A program made the translations under genes and the position numbers. From an uncultured Clostridia bacterium (GTDB lineage: Bacteria > Bacillota > Clostridia > Christensenellales > Aristaeellaceae), in NCBI GenBank assembly GCA_947166385.1, contig CAMVEB010000013.1, positions 1 through 64,000 on the forward strand: a stretch of 64,000 bases of DNA, in the 5' to 3' direction. Positions 16,713 to 24,105 of the stretch are shown here, piece after piece. The notes beneath the pieces are model-generated. The model ran no database searches, was not told the origin of the DNA, and saw nothing but the letters and a program-made list of their open reading frames with translations. Position 1 is the first letter of the stretch. Every line of letters starts with the position of its first letter.

Positions 16713-16865
16713 CTACTCTTTTTCTACGCGTTTTCGCTGTTTCCCGATCCCGAAGATACTGCAAACCAGGGTGAAGATCAGGAACGTGATCACTGCTGTG
16801 AAACCAAATCCAAATGCAATCAGAAAACCTTTAAAGCCAAGAATGAGACAGTTGACATACTCCAT
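16713..16865 (-). CDS. Small membrane protein (50 residues) upstream of the tape measure gene
   Basis: Translation from ATG 16865 gives MEYVNCLILGFKGFLIAFGF and continues as a strongly hydrophobic stretch to about residue 40 (FTAVITFLIFTLVCSIFGIG), ending in the basic-acidic tail KQRKRVEKE. One long or two short membrane helices fit. GGAGG stands eight bases before the start, the upstream gene ends 14 bases before it, and the tape measure start follows 12 bases after the stop, so it is translationally embedded in the operon. No family is recognised. A membrane partner of the tape measure protein or a superinfection-exclusion peptide are hypotheses. Confidence 0.7.
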   Translation of the reverse strand: MEYVNCLILGFKGFLIAFGFGFTAVITFLIFTLVCSIFGIGKQRKRVEKE

Positions 16866-16879
16866 TTCATGTTCCTCCT

Positions 16880-17248
16880 TTAATCCCACAATGTGCCGTC
16901 ATACTTTACAAACCGGTCGAGCAGGATCTGGGACTCTGTTTCCGATATATTCATGGAATAAACAATCTGCTTCGCCGAATCCTCATCCGGCACAATGCGT
17001 ACAAGCTGCCAGAGGCTTGGACAATTACAAGGATCGTGCGGATCCGGTTTGCACTTCAAGATAAAATAAATCGCACTTGTGCTATGGAATACACCCATAA
17101 TGGTATATCCTTCCAAAGAAGAATGGCGGGAGCTTATTGATCCATTCTTTGTGAATTCTTCATTAATCATCCATTCACGTTCTATGGAAAATGTCAGTAT
17201 AGAATCTTTTGATGTAATAGATACATCTCTGGCTTTCGGATAATTCAT
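16880..17248 (-). CDS. Unknown 122-residue protein of the tape measure operon
   Basis: I recognise no family. The protein is soluble and beta-rich in its first half (DVSITSKDSILTFSIEREW) and has a CKPDPHDPCNC cysteine cluster near residue 70. The end contains IVYSMNISETESQILLDRF. ATG 17248 is seven bases after AGGAGG; a TTG two codons earlier is too close to that site. The preceding small gene stops two bases before this start, so the two are coupled. In tailed phages the genes just before the tape measure gene encode tail assembly chaperones, but nothing here resembles them. Confidence 0.65.
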   Translation of the reverse strand: MNYPKARDVSITSKDSILTFSIEREWMINEEFTKNGSISSRHSSLEGYTIMGVFHSTSAIYFILKCKPDPHDPCNCPSLWQLVRIVPDEDSAKQIVYSMNISETESQILLDRFVKYDGTLWD

Positions 17249-17250
17249 TT

Positions 17251-17430
17251 TCAATCCTCCTCTTGTTCATTAGCAGTGGTAGAATCATGATCATAACCGT
17301 GTAACGTGGCTTGTTTCATCCAGTAACGGATCTGAGCTTTTCTGACGGCATCCGGATGATCTTTCCGCCATTGCCTGTAATACTCCCGTCGATTTGGTGT
17401 CCTCTCGTAGCTGATTGATGCGGTAGTAAT
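17251..17430 (-). CDS. Small protein with apparent ATT start, first gene of the tape measure operon
   Basis: The 59-codon frame reads ITTASISYERTPNRREYYRQ, then a run with WRKDHPDAVRKAQIRYWMKQ, and ends in an acidic tail. The YYRQWRKDHPD pattern is like many small basic phage proteins. A strong AAAGGAG site stands seven bases before ATT 17430, and there is no ATG, GTG or TTG in frame within reach. The stop codon lies two bases before the next start, inside its ribosome-binding site. So the frame is probably translated, either from a rare ATT start or from an ATG lost by a recent mutation or sequence error. Confidence 0.5.
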   Translation of the reverse strand: MTTASISYERTPNRREYYRQWRKDHPDAVRKAQIRYWMKQATLHGYDHDSTTANEQEED

Positions 17431-17448
17431 AAGACCACTCCTTTCTCT

Positions 17449-17499
17449 AAAAACAAAAGGGTGATCAGTGCGTATCTCCCTTATACGCTCAGATCACCC
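17449..17499 (-). terminator. Intrinsic terminator/attenuator in the leader of the tape measure operon
   Basis: On the minus strand GGGTGATC (17492-17499) and GATCACCC (17459-17466) pair, extended inward by CGTAT/ATACG, and are followed directly by TTTTGTTTTT (complement of 17449-17458). It lies before the first gene of the operon, so expression needs read-through or antitermination. Confidence 0.75.
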
Positions 17500-17624
17500 T
17501 CAGCTTATATTTTGTCTGGCGCGAGGTATGCGCCAGTGTATGCTTTTCGCGCTGCCCCAATTCTGACAGAGTTTATATAACTGGCACGTGCATCCAGTCC
17601 CCCTTGTAGCGCAAGACTATTATA
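17500..17624 (-). promoter_or_regulatory. Promoter and structured leader of the tape measure operon
   Basis: A perfect TATAAT lies at 17619-17624 on the minus strand; the best -35 at 17 bases (TTTAAT) is weak, so an activator may be needed. The transcript would run about 110 bases before the terminator and can fold into ACTGG/CCAGT (near 17580-17598) and TGGCGC/GCGCCA (17517-17535) hairpins. No reading frame fits, so this looks like a regulatory RNA leader. The rest of the gap to attR (17625-17834) holds arm sites and GCGAT repeats but no gene. Confidence 0.5.
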
Positions 17625-17672
17625 CCATGAAAAGGCATTTTATTAAATAACTGTTATGTGTTGAATCAATGG

Positions 17673-17693
17673 TTACCACAATAGATACCACAA
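17673..17693. repeat. Two TACCACAA arm-type sites inside attR
   Basis: TTACCACAA (17673-17681) and TACCACAA (17686-17693) repeat the motif found three times inside attL, in the same orientation. They are probable integrase arm-binding sites. Confidence 0.5.
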
Positions 17694-17698
17694 CCACG

Positions 17699-17733
17699 GC
17701 GATTCAATGCGATTCGTTGCGATATTTTGCGAT
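17699..17733. repeat. Four GCGAT repeats at exact ten-base spacing
   Basis: GCGAT begins at 17699, 17709, 17719 and 17729, i.e. once per DNA helical turn, with a further copy at 17793. The run lies next to the arm-type sites near attR. Phased short repeats of this kind bind an architectural protein cooperatively; the element's excisionase-like protein is the first candidate. Confidence 0.6.
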
Positions 17734-17834
17734 ACGCTCAAATAGCCAAGAGGCCTTGAGTTTTCTAACATTATGGCAACTTACGATACATTGCGATAAA
17801 ATAAGATATAACTACAAAAAAATCTGTATTATAA

Positions 17835-17890
17835 TTCGAGTCCCGCCATCCGCACATATAAAAGCCCTTGCAAATCAGTACTTGCAAGGG
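17835..17890. repeat. attR: right copy of 56-bp perfect direct repeat
   Basis: Identical to 5250-5305. It carries only the last 20 bases of the tRNA (T-loop onward) and the terminator, so no second tRNA is present. Confidence 0.93.
17858..17890 (-). terminator. Terminator of rsmG provided by attR
   Basis: The CCCTTGCAA/TTGCAAGGG hairpin (17865-17890) is followed on the minus strand by CTTTTAT. It stands 24 bases after the rsmG stop. The same hairpin also ends tRNA-Leu on the plus strand at attL, so it is bidirectional. Confidence 0.75.
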
Positions 17891-17913
17891 GTTTTTCATC
17901 TCAATATCACAAC

Positions 17914-18636
17914 TTACCCGACTCCCAACGGTTTTGCCTTGGGGGTTCCCGCTTTTCTCGGATAGAGGGACGGGGTTTTTGCGATTTTTCGGATCACCAG
18001 AAGCCGGTGATCCCAATTTCTGTCCGCAATTCGGTAGGAGATCGGCTCCTCAGTCTGTCCGCCGAGAATCCGGCAGGCTTTCTTTCCGGCCTCCAATTCC
18101 TCCGAAACGGACGGTCCTTTCCAGCACAGGCATGTTCCGCCTTTTTTTACAAATGGCAACAGATACTCGCTCAGTATGTTTAGTGGCGCTACCGCCCGGG
18201 CCGTAGCCAGGTCAAATCTTTCCCGGTAGTTCTGCTGCCGGGCAGCCTCTTCTGCCCGTGCATGAAGTAACTGGATATTCCGGATACCCGTCGCCTCCCG
18301 GACAGCTTCCAGGAAGTTCAGCCGCTTTTGCTGGGCATCCATCAATACGATCGAAAGGTCTTCCCTCGCCATGGCGAGCGGCATACCGGGGAATCCTGCC
18401 CCCGTCCCGACATCAATGAAGGAGGCCCCCCGCGGAATCAGCTCGGTTCGGAGCACACACAGGCTGTCCATCAAATGCCTGTCTGCCAATTCTTCGTCAT
18501 CCATCACCGCAGTCAGATCCATTCGGGCGTTCCATTCCTTCAAAAGCGCCAGGTAAATTTCCAGTCGTTCCGGAAGCTCCGGGGTAAAGGAAATCCTGTT
18601 CCTTTCCAGCCTTTCCTGTATCTGATTCCGATTCAT
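17914..18636 (-). CDS. rsmG: 16S rRNA (guanine-527-N7)-methyltransferase
   Basis: The 240-residue Rossmann-fold methyltransferase uses S-adenosylmethionine to modify G527 in the 530 loop of 16S rRNA. The SAM-binding motif FIDVGTGAGFPGMPLA lies near residues 65-80, followed by LMDAQQKRLNFL and a DLATARAVAPL motif. The C-terminal 20 residues are proline- and lysine-rich and extend slightly past the usual end. It is the first chromosomal gene right of the mobile element. The DUF218 gene lies 15 bases upstream on the same strand, so both are probably in one transcript. Confidence 0.95.
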   Translation of the reverse strand: MNRNQIQERLERNRISFTPELPERLEIYLALLKEWNARMDLTAVMDDEELADRHLMDSLCVLRTELIPRGASFIDVGTGAGFPGMPLAMAREDLSIVLMDAQQKRLNFLEAVREATGIRNIQLLHARAEEAARQQNYRERFDLATARAVAPLNILSEYLLPFVKKGGTCLCWKGPSVSEELEAGKKACRILGGQTEEPISYRIADRNWDHRLLVIRKIAKTPSLYPRKAGTPKAKPLGVG

Positions 18637-18651
18637 CCGCTTGCTTCTCTC

Positions 18652-19290
18652 CTAAATCTTCAGATGGAGGTATTTCTTCAGCCAGTATTTGCACCAGGCC
18701 AGTGCCTCCCTGCTGTGGTTTTTCAGCCAGTATTCCGGCTTACATGGACTGCCGAGCCCGGCGGCATCCAGCCCCAGGTCTTTTGCCAGCGCCAGTGAGC
18801 GAGGTACGTGATAGTCGCTGGTTACAACCAATACTTTCCTGATCCCGTCGTACGATGTTCTCAGCAGTTCCCGGGCATGCTCCAGGTTCTGTTCCGTATT
18901 GAAGGAATCCGGATCCGTCAGAATAGATTCTTCCGGCACCCCACGCTCCGCAAGATAGCGTTTCATAACCACGGCTTCGGGCTCCGGTTCATCTTTTCCC
19001 TTCGCACCGCAGACCACCACCGGCACAGGTCGGCTCTGCCATGCTTGCACAGCTGCATCCAGCCGCCAGGACAGCTGTACGCTGGGCCTGCCATCGGCAT
19101 ACACCTGTGCTCCGAGTACAATCACCGCATCATAATCTTTCTCCACTTCCGCCATATTACCGGGCACCTTTCCTTCCCGGATGCAGACCATCCCCACCAG
19201 CGCTGCGAATACAATGATTCCGGCCAGAAGCAGAATAATCAGAATCCTGATAATCCGGAGGACCGGCGTTTTTTTCTTTTCGTTTCCCAT
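18652..19290 (-). CDS. DUF218 (SanA/YdcF-type) membrane-anchored protein
   Basis: The 212-residue protein has one N-terminal membrane helix (about 11-35) and an extracytoplasmic DUF218 domain with YDAVIVLGAQVYADGRPS, a WQSRPVPVVVCGAKG strand-turn, and LVVTSDYHVPRSLALAKDLG. The family includes E. coli SanA and ElyC, linked to envelope integrity and peptidoglycan or lipid-carrier metabolism; the reaction is not known. The start at 19290 is preceded by a purine-rich site, and radC ends six bases upstream. Confidence 0.88.
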   Translation of the reverse strand: MGNEKKKTPVLRIIRILIILLLAGIIVFAALVGMVCIREGKVPGNMAEVEKDYDAVIVLGAQVYADGRPSVQLSWRLDAAVQAWQSRPVPVVVCGAKGKDEPEPEAVVMKRYLAERGVPEESILTDPDSFNTEQNLEHARELLRTSYDGIRKVLVVTSDYHVPRSLALAKDLGLDAAGLGSPCKPEYWLKNHSREALAWCKYWLKKYLHLKI

Positions 19291-19295
19291 CCCGG

Positions 19296-20009
19296 TCAGT
19301 TCCTGCCCTTCATCCGATAGTCGATATCCCCATGCTGGATCATACTGTACGTGCTCTCATTCGCCACGATAATATGGTCCAGCACCAGGATCCCCACACC
19401 GTTCAGCAGGTGCTGCAGCTGCAGTGTAGAAGCAATATCCTCCGGAGACGGAGCGCAGGTACCGCCAGGATGGTTGTGGCACAGCAGCACGCTGTGCGCA
19501 TTGTAGTTCAGCGCTGTTTCCATGACAATCCGAGGATAGGCAGACACCTCGCTCAGGGAGCCGTCAGAGATCTTTCGCTTTCCGAGCACATCACACTTTG
19601 CGGTCAGCGAAACCACATAGAACTGTTCTGTCCTGCATCCTGCCAGCAGAGACAGACAGTATTTCTCCGCGTCACGGCTGTTGGCGATATGGTCTGGAAC
19701 TGCCATCGCACAGCGGTTCCATACCCGTGTCAGTGGCACGACCATCGAGATCAGTGTCGCTCCGGCCTCTCCGACACCGTCCACCCGGGCCAGCATCTCG
19801 GGTCTGGCTTCCAGAACACCCTTGAGTGATCCAAACTCTTCTAACAAAGCATGCGCAATAGGGTTTGTATCACGCCGGGCGTTTGCGTAGAACAGCAGCA
19901 GTTCCAGGATCTGGTGATCCTCAAAATGTTCAAACCCATTCTCCCGGATAAATCGGTTGCGTAGTTTGGCCCGGTGTCCCGCATGCGGATTCTCCGCTTT
20001 TTCTGCCAT
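19296..20009 (-). CDS. radC: RadC family JAB-domain protein
   Basis: The 237-residue protein has an N-terminal helix-hairpin-helix-like part (GVLEARPEMLARVDGVGEAG) and a C-terminal JAB/MPN domain. Its metal motif is complete: a conserved glutamate-containing strand, then LLCHNHPGG and a downstream PSPED aspartate. RadC proteins were named for a DNA repair phenotype that was later questioned, so their real function is unsettled. Length is typical (about 225 residues). Neighbouring genes on both sides share its strand. Confidence 0.92.
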   Translation of the reverse strand: MAEKAENPHAGHRAKLRNRFIRENGFEHFEDHQILELLLFYANARRDTNPIAHALLEEFGSLKGVLEARPEMLARVDGVGEAGATLISMVVPLTRVWNRCAMAVPDHIANSRDAEKYCLSLLAGCRTEQFYVVSLTAKCDVLGKRKISDGSLSEVSAYPRIVMETALNYNAHSVLLCHNHPGGTCAPSPEDIASTLQLQHLLNGVGILVLDHIIVANESTYSMIQHGDIDYRMKGRN

Positions 20010-20045
20010 CTTATGTCCGTCTCCTTTGCCCGGTTGATTCCCGGT

Positions 20046-21182
20046 TTATTTCTGGTAGTATCGCCAAACGTCCAGGCAGGCCTGTTTCTCCGCCGTACAG
20101 GCTGGCAGGAAGGCCCGTCGGTATGCTTCCCGGATGTCTTCCTTCGTCATCTCCACAGGATGGTTCCTCAACCGTTCTGTGTTGACGGATGATGCCAGAA
20201 AATCCAGCGTATCCCCTTCCGGCATGTTCGGGATCTCCATTTCCAGCTCCAGCATAATCCCCCGGAGCAGTTTCGGCCCCATCTGAGGATCTCCCAGTCG
20301 CATTTTCGAACTGAGATCCCACAATGTCTCTTTCATTTCGTCCTTCCCGTTCATCATTTCCCACAGGACCGGCAGTGTCAGCATACAGGCATGCCCATGG
20401 GCATATCCCATCGTCTTTGTAATCTGATAGGACATGGCATGGGCTGCCGTCGTCCGGGTCAGCTGGATGGCTTTGCCGCTCTGGTAGCTGGCATCCATCA
20501 TCTCTTCCGCTGCATGTCGGTCGCCAGCCAGGTATGCGCTAAGATTGTCCAACACGCCCAGGATCGCCAGATAGGCATTCACCCGGCTGTCATCGGTCGC
20601 AGACCTGCTCCAGTAGCTTTCAATTCCCTGGCACAGAGCGTCCAGTGCACTGGCCTTTTTATGATATAATGGCAGTGAATCCAGCAGGTTTGCGTCCAGG
20701 ATGACACCGTCCGGCCGCAGATCTGGATGACTCAGGCTCACTTTTCGGCTCTCCCGATAAGTCACGGCTATCTGCGTAGCTTCCGCGCCGGTTCCCGCAG
20801 TCCCGGGAATCGCGATATGTGGAAGATCCATGGCTTCCGGATACTGGTTTTCCGCTGCAGCATTCACATCTTCCGCAAACATCAGCGCCTTAACAGCCTT
20901 CGCCGTGTCCATCGCGGAACCCCCGCCGATGGAGATCAGCCCGTCGCACTGCTGTTCCCGGAACATCTTCACGCACGGCTCCGCATCCTGCAAGTCCGGA
21001 TTCGCATGATAACCGGTGAACACAGGTGCCTGCAGCAGGGCTGGTGCCTTTCGGAGCAGCTGCGCGACCAGTCTTTCCGATCCGACAATCATTGGCCTTT
21101 TCATGTTCAGTTTTTCAGTCATCTGAAGAATTTTCCCTAGGCTGTCCCTGCCCTGGATAACCTTCTGATATCTCTCACTCAT
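20046..21182 (-). CDS. Iron-containing alcohol dehydrogenase
   Basis: The 378-residue protein belongs to the group III iron-dependent dehydrogenases: LISIGGGSAMDTAKAVKAL binds NAD(P), and the second half supplies metal ligands including the histidines of AHAMSYQITKTMGYAHGHAC. Family members reduce aldehydes to alcohols in fermentation or oxidise polyols; the substrate cannot be read from the sequence. An upstream extension of 23 codons is open, but ATG 21182 follows GGAGG at eight bases. It sits between mnmE and radC, and the gap to mnmE is only 16 bases. Confidence 0.9.
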   Translation of the reverse strand: MSERYQKVIQGRDSLGKILQMTEKLNMKRPMIVGSERLVAQLLRKAPALLQAPVFTGYHANPDLQDAEPCVKMFREQQCDGLISIGGGSAMDTAKAVKALMFAEDVNAAAENQYPEAMDLPHIAIPGTAGTGAEATQIAVTYRESRKVSLSHPDLRPDGVILDANLLDSLPLYHKKASALDALCQGIESYWSRSATDDSRVNAYLAILGVLDNLSAYLAGDRHAAEEMMDASYQSGKAIQLTRTTAAHAMSYQITKTMGYAHGHACMLTLPVLWEMMNGKDEMKETLWDLSSKMRLGDPQMGPKLLRGIMLELEMEIPNMPEGDTLDFLASSVNTERLRNHPVEMTKEDIREAYRRAFLPACTAEKQACLDVWRYYQK

Positions 21183-21198
21183 GCAGGCTTCCTCCGTT

Positions 21199-22551
21199 CT
21201 ATTTCCCAACACAGAATCCGGAGAACACGGCATCCAGCAGCTTTTCGTCAACTCGATCCCCTGTGATTTCCCCCAGGGCGTTCTGTGCTTCCTGCAGATC
21301 CACAGCCGCCATATCCGGTGTCATGATATCCAGCGTCCGCAGTGCTTCCCGCAGGTGGAAAACCGCGCGCTCCACGGCATCCAGGTGGCGGGGCTGGGTA
21401 AAAGCCAGATGATCATTCACTTCCGCACTCTTCCGGAAAAACTCTCGCACCTTCCGTAATGATCCCGGATCCAGTGCAGAAACTGTCATGCATCGCAGGT
21501 CATCTCTCAATGTTTTTACTGTCTCCTCCGTGGTTTTCTGTTCCAGATCCGACTTGTTGATAATCACCGCGTCTTCTTTTCTCAGACTAGCAAGCCTTTC
21601 CCACTCTTCCATGCTGATCTCTCGGGATCCGTCCAGGATCAGCAACGCGATATCCGCATTTTTCAGGGCATTCCTGGAACGTTCCACGCCGATGCGTTCA
21701 ATCGGGTCCTCGGTCTCCCGCAGACCAGCAGTGTCCGTCAGATAAACCCGGATCCCCTCGAAAGTGATCTCCCCGTCCACTGTATCCCGGGTCGTCCCGG
21801 GGATGTCGGTAACAATAGCCTTTTCCTGCCCCAGCAGGGCGTTCAGAAGACTGCTTTTCCCAACATTGGGGTTCCCAAACAGTGTTACGCGCATCCCGTC
21901 ATGAATCAGCCGCGCAGATCGCTGATCGATAGCCTCCTGCAGTGTCCGGATCAGCTCTTCCAGTCCTTCCCGGAGTTGCCCTGCGCCTTCCTCATCCGAG
22001 ATTTCTTCCGGATAATCGATGCAGGCTGCCAGCCCGGCCTGCAGGGCATACAGTTTTTCCGAGGTTTCCCGGACAAAGATCGCTGTTCCGCCTTCCATTT
22101 GCCTCACGGCCGCCCGTCGTTCCTGTTCTCCTCGGGCGGAAATCAGGCTCATGACAGCCTCCGCCCGGCTCAGATCAATCCGTCCGTTCAGGAAAGCGCG
22201 CCGGGTGAACTCCCCGGCTTCCGCCATTCTTGCGCCTTTCTTCAGGCACAACGCCAGCACCCTGTTCAGTACCTGGGTCCCGCCATGAACCTGGATTTCG
22301 GCCACATCCTCCCGGGTATAGCTGGCCGGCGCACGCATCAGCACCGCCATGCATTCATCCAGCACTTCCGACCCGTCTGAAATGGTACCATACATCATTC
22401 GGTGGCTTTCCGGCGGACCGTCACTTTTGCCGGCTGTTCGAAAGATCGTTCTCAGAATCATCTCTGCTGCTGGTCCGCTGATCCGGATAATGCCGATACC
22501 ACCCTGTCCCGGTGCTGTCGCGATCGCCGCGATCGTCTCTTCTTGCCTCAC
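21199..22551 (-). CDS. mnmE: tRNA uridine-5-carboxymethylaminomethyl modification GTPase MnmE
   Basis: The 450-residue protein works with MnmG to modify the wobble uridine of several tRNAs. The N-terminal tetrahydrofolate-binding domain (about 1-118; IATAPGQGGIGIIRISGP) is followed by a helical domain that contains the G domain: GNPNVGKSSLLN, IPGTTRD, DTAGLRETED and a NKSDLE motif. The C-terminal CVGK box with its essential cysteine is present. The start is GTG 22551 with a weak ribosome site. It belongs to the minus-strand run, rpe being 23 bases upstream. Confidence 0.96.
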   Translation of the reverse strand: MRQEETIAAIATAPGQGGIGIIRISGPAAEMILRTIFRTAGKSDGPPESHRMMYGTISDGSEVLDECMAVLMRAPASYTREDVAEIQVHGGTQVLNRVLALCLKKGARMAEAGEFTRRAFLNGRIDLSRAEAVMSLISARGEQERRAAVRQMEGGTAIFVRETSEKLYALQAGLAACIDYPEEISDEEGAGQLREGLEELIRTLQEAIDQRSARLIHDGMRVTLFGNPNVGKSSLLNALLGQEKAIVTDIPGTTRDTVDGEITFEGIRVYLTDTAGLRETEDPIERIGVERSRNALKNADIALLILDGSREISMEEWERLASLRKEDAVIINKSDLEQKTTEETVKTLRDDLRCMTVSALDPGSLRKVREFFRKSAEVNDHLAFTQPRHLDAVERAVFHLREALRTLDIMTPDMAAVDLQEAQNALGEITGDRVDEKLLDAVFSGFCVGK

Positions 22552-22574
22552 CTGTTTTCGCTCTCCATTTTCCG

Positions 22575-23210
22575 TCAGATCCTGTGCAACCGCTCGATGG
22601 TTTCTCGCATATCTGTAGCGCCGAAAATTGCCGTCCCCATGACAGCCACGGTCAGTCCTTTTTCCGCCAGCATCGGCAGATTGTTTTCGTAAATTCCGCC
22701 GTCTGCCTCGATCAGGCCGTTATATCCGGATTTCTGGATCTGTGCGATCTTTTCCGGCACTCGCCCGTCCAGCTTCTGTCCTCCGAAACCGGGTTCCACG
22801 GTCATTGCCAGAATGAGGTCAGCCTTTTCCAGATAATCCCGGATTGCCTCAAAAGGCGTTCCCGGTTTCAGTGCAACGCCGGCCAGGGCCCCGGAATGGC
22901 GGATCCGCTTCAGTATTTCTGGAACATTTGCGTCAATCTCCGCATGCACCGTCAGCACATCGGCGCCTGCTTCCAGAAATGTGTCCAGCATCTGTTCCGG
23001 ATGGTCAAGCATCAGGTGTACATCCAGTGGCGTTCTGCACACGGCTTTCAGACGTCGCACAACTTCCGGCGAATAGGCGAGGTTTGGCACAAAATGTGCG
23101 TCCATCACGTCGATGTGCAGCCAGTCGCATCCGGCCTCTTCTGCACGGTGCACGTCGCGTTCCAGGTTGATCGGATCCGCTGCCAGAATGCTCGGAGCAA
23201 TTTTAATCAT
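22575..23210 (-). CDS. rpe: Ribulose-phosphate 3-epimerase
   Basis: This 211-residue TIM-barrel enzyme interconverts ribulose-5-phosphate and xylulose-5-phosphate. Family motifs are IKIAPSILAAD at the start, WLHIDVMDAHFVPN with metal-binding His and Asp, LDVHLMLDHP, MTVEPGFGGQK and a phosphate-binding ADGGIYENNLP near the C-terminus. ATG 23210 is preceded by GGAGGG and overlaps the rsgA stop by eight bases, a coupling common in Bacillota. Confidence 0.96.
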   Translation of the reverse strand: MIKIAPSILAADPINLERDVHRAEEAGCDWLHIDVMDAHFVPNLAYSPEVVRRLKAVCRTPLDVHLMLDHPEQMLDTFLEAGADVLTVHAEIDANVPEILKRIRHSGALAGVALKPGTPFEAIRDYLEKADLILAMTVEPGFGGQKLDGRVPEKIAQIQKSGYNGLIEADGGIYENNLPMLAEKGLTVAVMGTAIFGATDMRETIERLHRI

Positions 23211-24105
23211 ATCTGTCCCTCCAGATTTCCCTTGTTTCAGCCAGAATCCGTCGGTATCGGTTTAGCCGGTTCACACTGATCCTTCCAGCCTCTGCCGCTT
23301 CATTTACTGCGCAGCCGGGCTCCCGGTCATGCAGGCATTCCCGATACCGGCATTTCCCTTCATACGGGCGGAATTCCGGATACCGTTCGCGCAGTTTTTC
23401 CGGCTCCAGCTGCTTTTCCGGTTCGAGCAGGTTAAATCCTGCGGTATCCATCACCCGCAGCCCATCCTTCTCTATCAGGTCTGAACTTCGTGTGGTGTTC
23501 TTTCCTCGTGCAATCCTCCGGGAGATATCGCCGGTTTCTAACTGTAGTCCGAGCAGAGCGTTCAGCAATGTGCTCTTTCCGGCTCCGCTTTGTCCCGTCA
23601 GACAGCAAAGCTGTCCAAGCATAGCCTCCTTGAGTTCATCCAGGCCGGTCTTTCGCAGAGCGCTCACTGCGAACACCTGGATCCCGGATTCCCGGTAATC
23701 TGCTGTAATCCGTACCGCCATGTCCGGATCCAGATCGCTCTTGTTCACCGCGATCAGGATTTTCATATCCTGCGCCACAGCTCTGCAAATCTGACGGTCG
23801 GTCAGCACCAGATCCGCTTCCGGGACAGGCGCAATCACAATCACAAGACAAGTCACATTGGCCACTGGAGGCCGCAGGCAGACTGTTTTCCTGGGCAGGA
23901 TTTCCTCAATCCATCCGTGCTCCTCCGCCTCTCCGGGGGTGAACAGCACCTCATCCCCGGTCAGCGGTGTCATGCCTGAATGCCGGATCTTTTTCTTACA
24001 CCGTAGTGTATGGCAGGTACCCGTCTCATCCCTGGCGGTATAAAAGCTTCCGATACCCCGGATCAGGGTTCCACGAAGAAGCATCGGCTGCGTTTCACTC
24101 ATCAT
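23203..24105 (-). CDS. rsgA: Ribosome small subunit biogenesis GTPase RsgA
   Basis: The 300-residue protein has the diagnostic circularly permuted GTPase order: an OB-fold (LLRGTLIRGIGSFYTARDET), then G4 NKSDLD, then G1 GQSGAGKSTLLNALLG and G3 DTAGF, and a C-terminal zinc site (CRYRECLHDREPGCAV). It assists late 30S maturation. I chose ATG 24105, six bases after GGAGAGG, since the upstream TTG abuts the site; a second ATG follows directly at 24102. The 5' end overlaps the PASTA kinase gene by 11 bases, as is common for this pair. Confidence 0.95.
   Translation of the reverse strand: MMSETQPMLLRGTLIRGIGSFYTARDETGTCHTLRCKKKIRHSGMTPLTGDEVLFTPGEAEEHGWIEEILPRKTVCLRPPVANVTCLVIVIAPVPEADLVLTDRQICRAVAQDMKILIAVNKSDLDPDMAVRITADYRESGIQVFAVSALRKTGLDELKEAMLGQLCCLTGQSGAGKSTLLNALLGLQLETGDISRRIARGKNTTRSSDLIEKDGLRVMDTAGFNLLEPEKQLEPEKLRERYPEFRPYEGKCRYRECLHDREPGCAVNEAAEAGRISVNRLNRYRRILAETREIWRDRYD

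Larger units (their letters stand above)
5250..17890. mobile_element. Integrated phage-satellite-like element in tRNA-Leu(UAA), about 12.6 kb
   Basis: The 56-bp direct repeats at 5250-5305 and 17835-17890 mark the ends; the unit between equivalent positions is 12,585 bases. Contents in order: tyrosine integrase next to the intact tRNA, an HTH protein, a CI-like repressor facing a Cro-like gene, an excisionase-like gene, a primase-helicase, an iteron-like array, a small sigma-region-4-like regulator, a zinc-finger protein, a 750-base noncoding stretch with strong secondary structure, and a convergent operon ending in a tail tape measure gene. Size and layout fit a phage satellite. No relaxase, terminase, portal, capsid or lysis gene is visible. 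The left two thirds are clearly richer in A+T than the flanking chromosome. A decayed prophage is the alternative, but every large frame is intact. Confidence 0.85.

Noticed and set aside
17835..17855. Second tRNA-Leu at the right end of the element
   Set aside because: Only the T-loop and 3' acceptor arm are present; the rest of the tRNA is missing, so it is just the att repeat.
5250..17890. Element as an integrative conjugative element or genomic island with defence genes
   Set aside because: No relaxase, coupling protein, type IV secretion gene, restriction enzyme or known defence domain is visible; integrase, CI/Cro, primase-helicase and tape measure point to phage-type ancestry.
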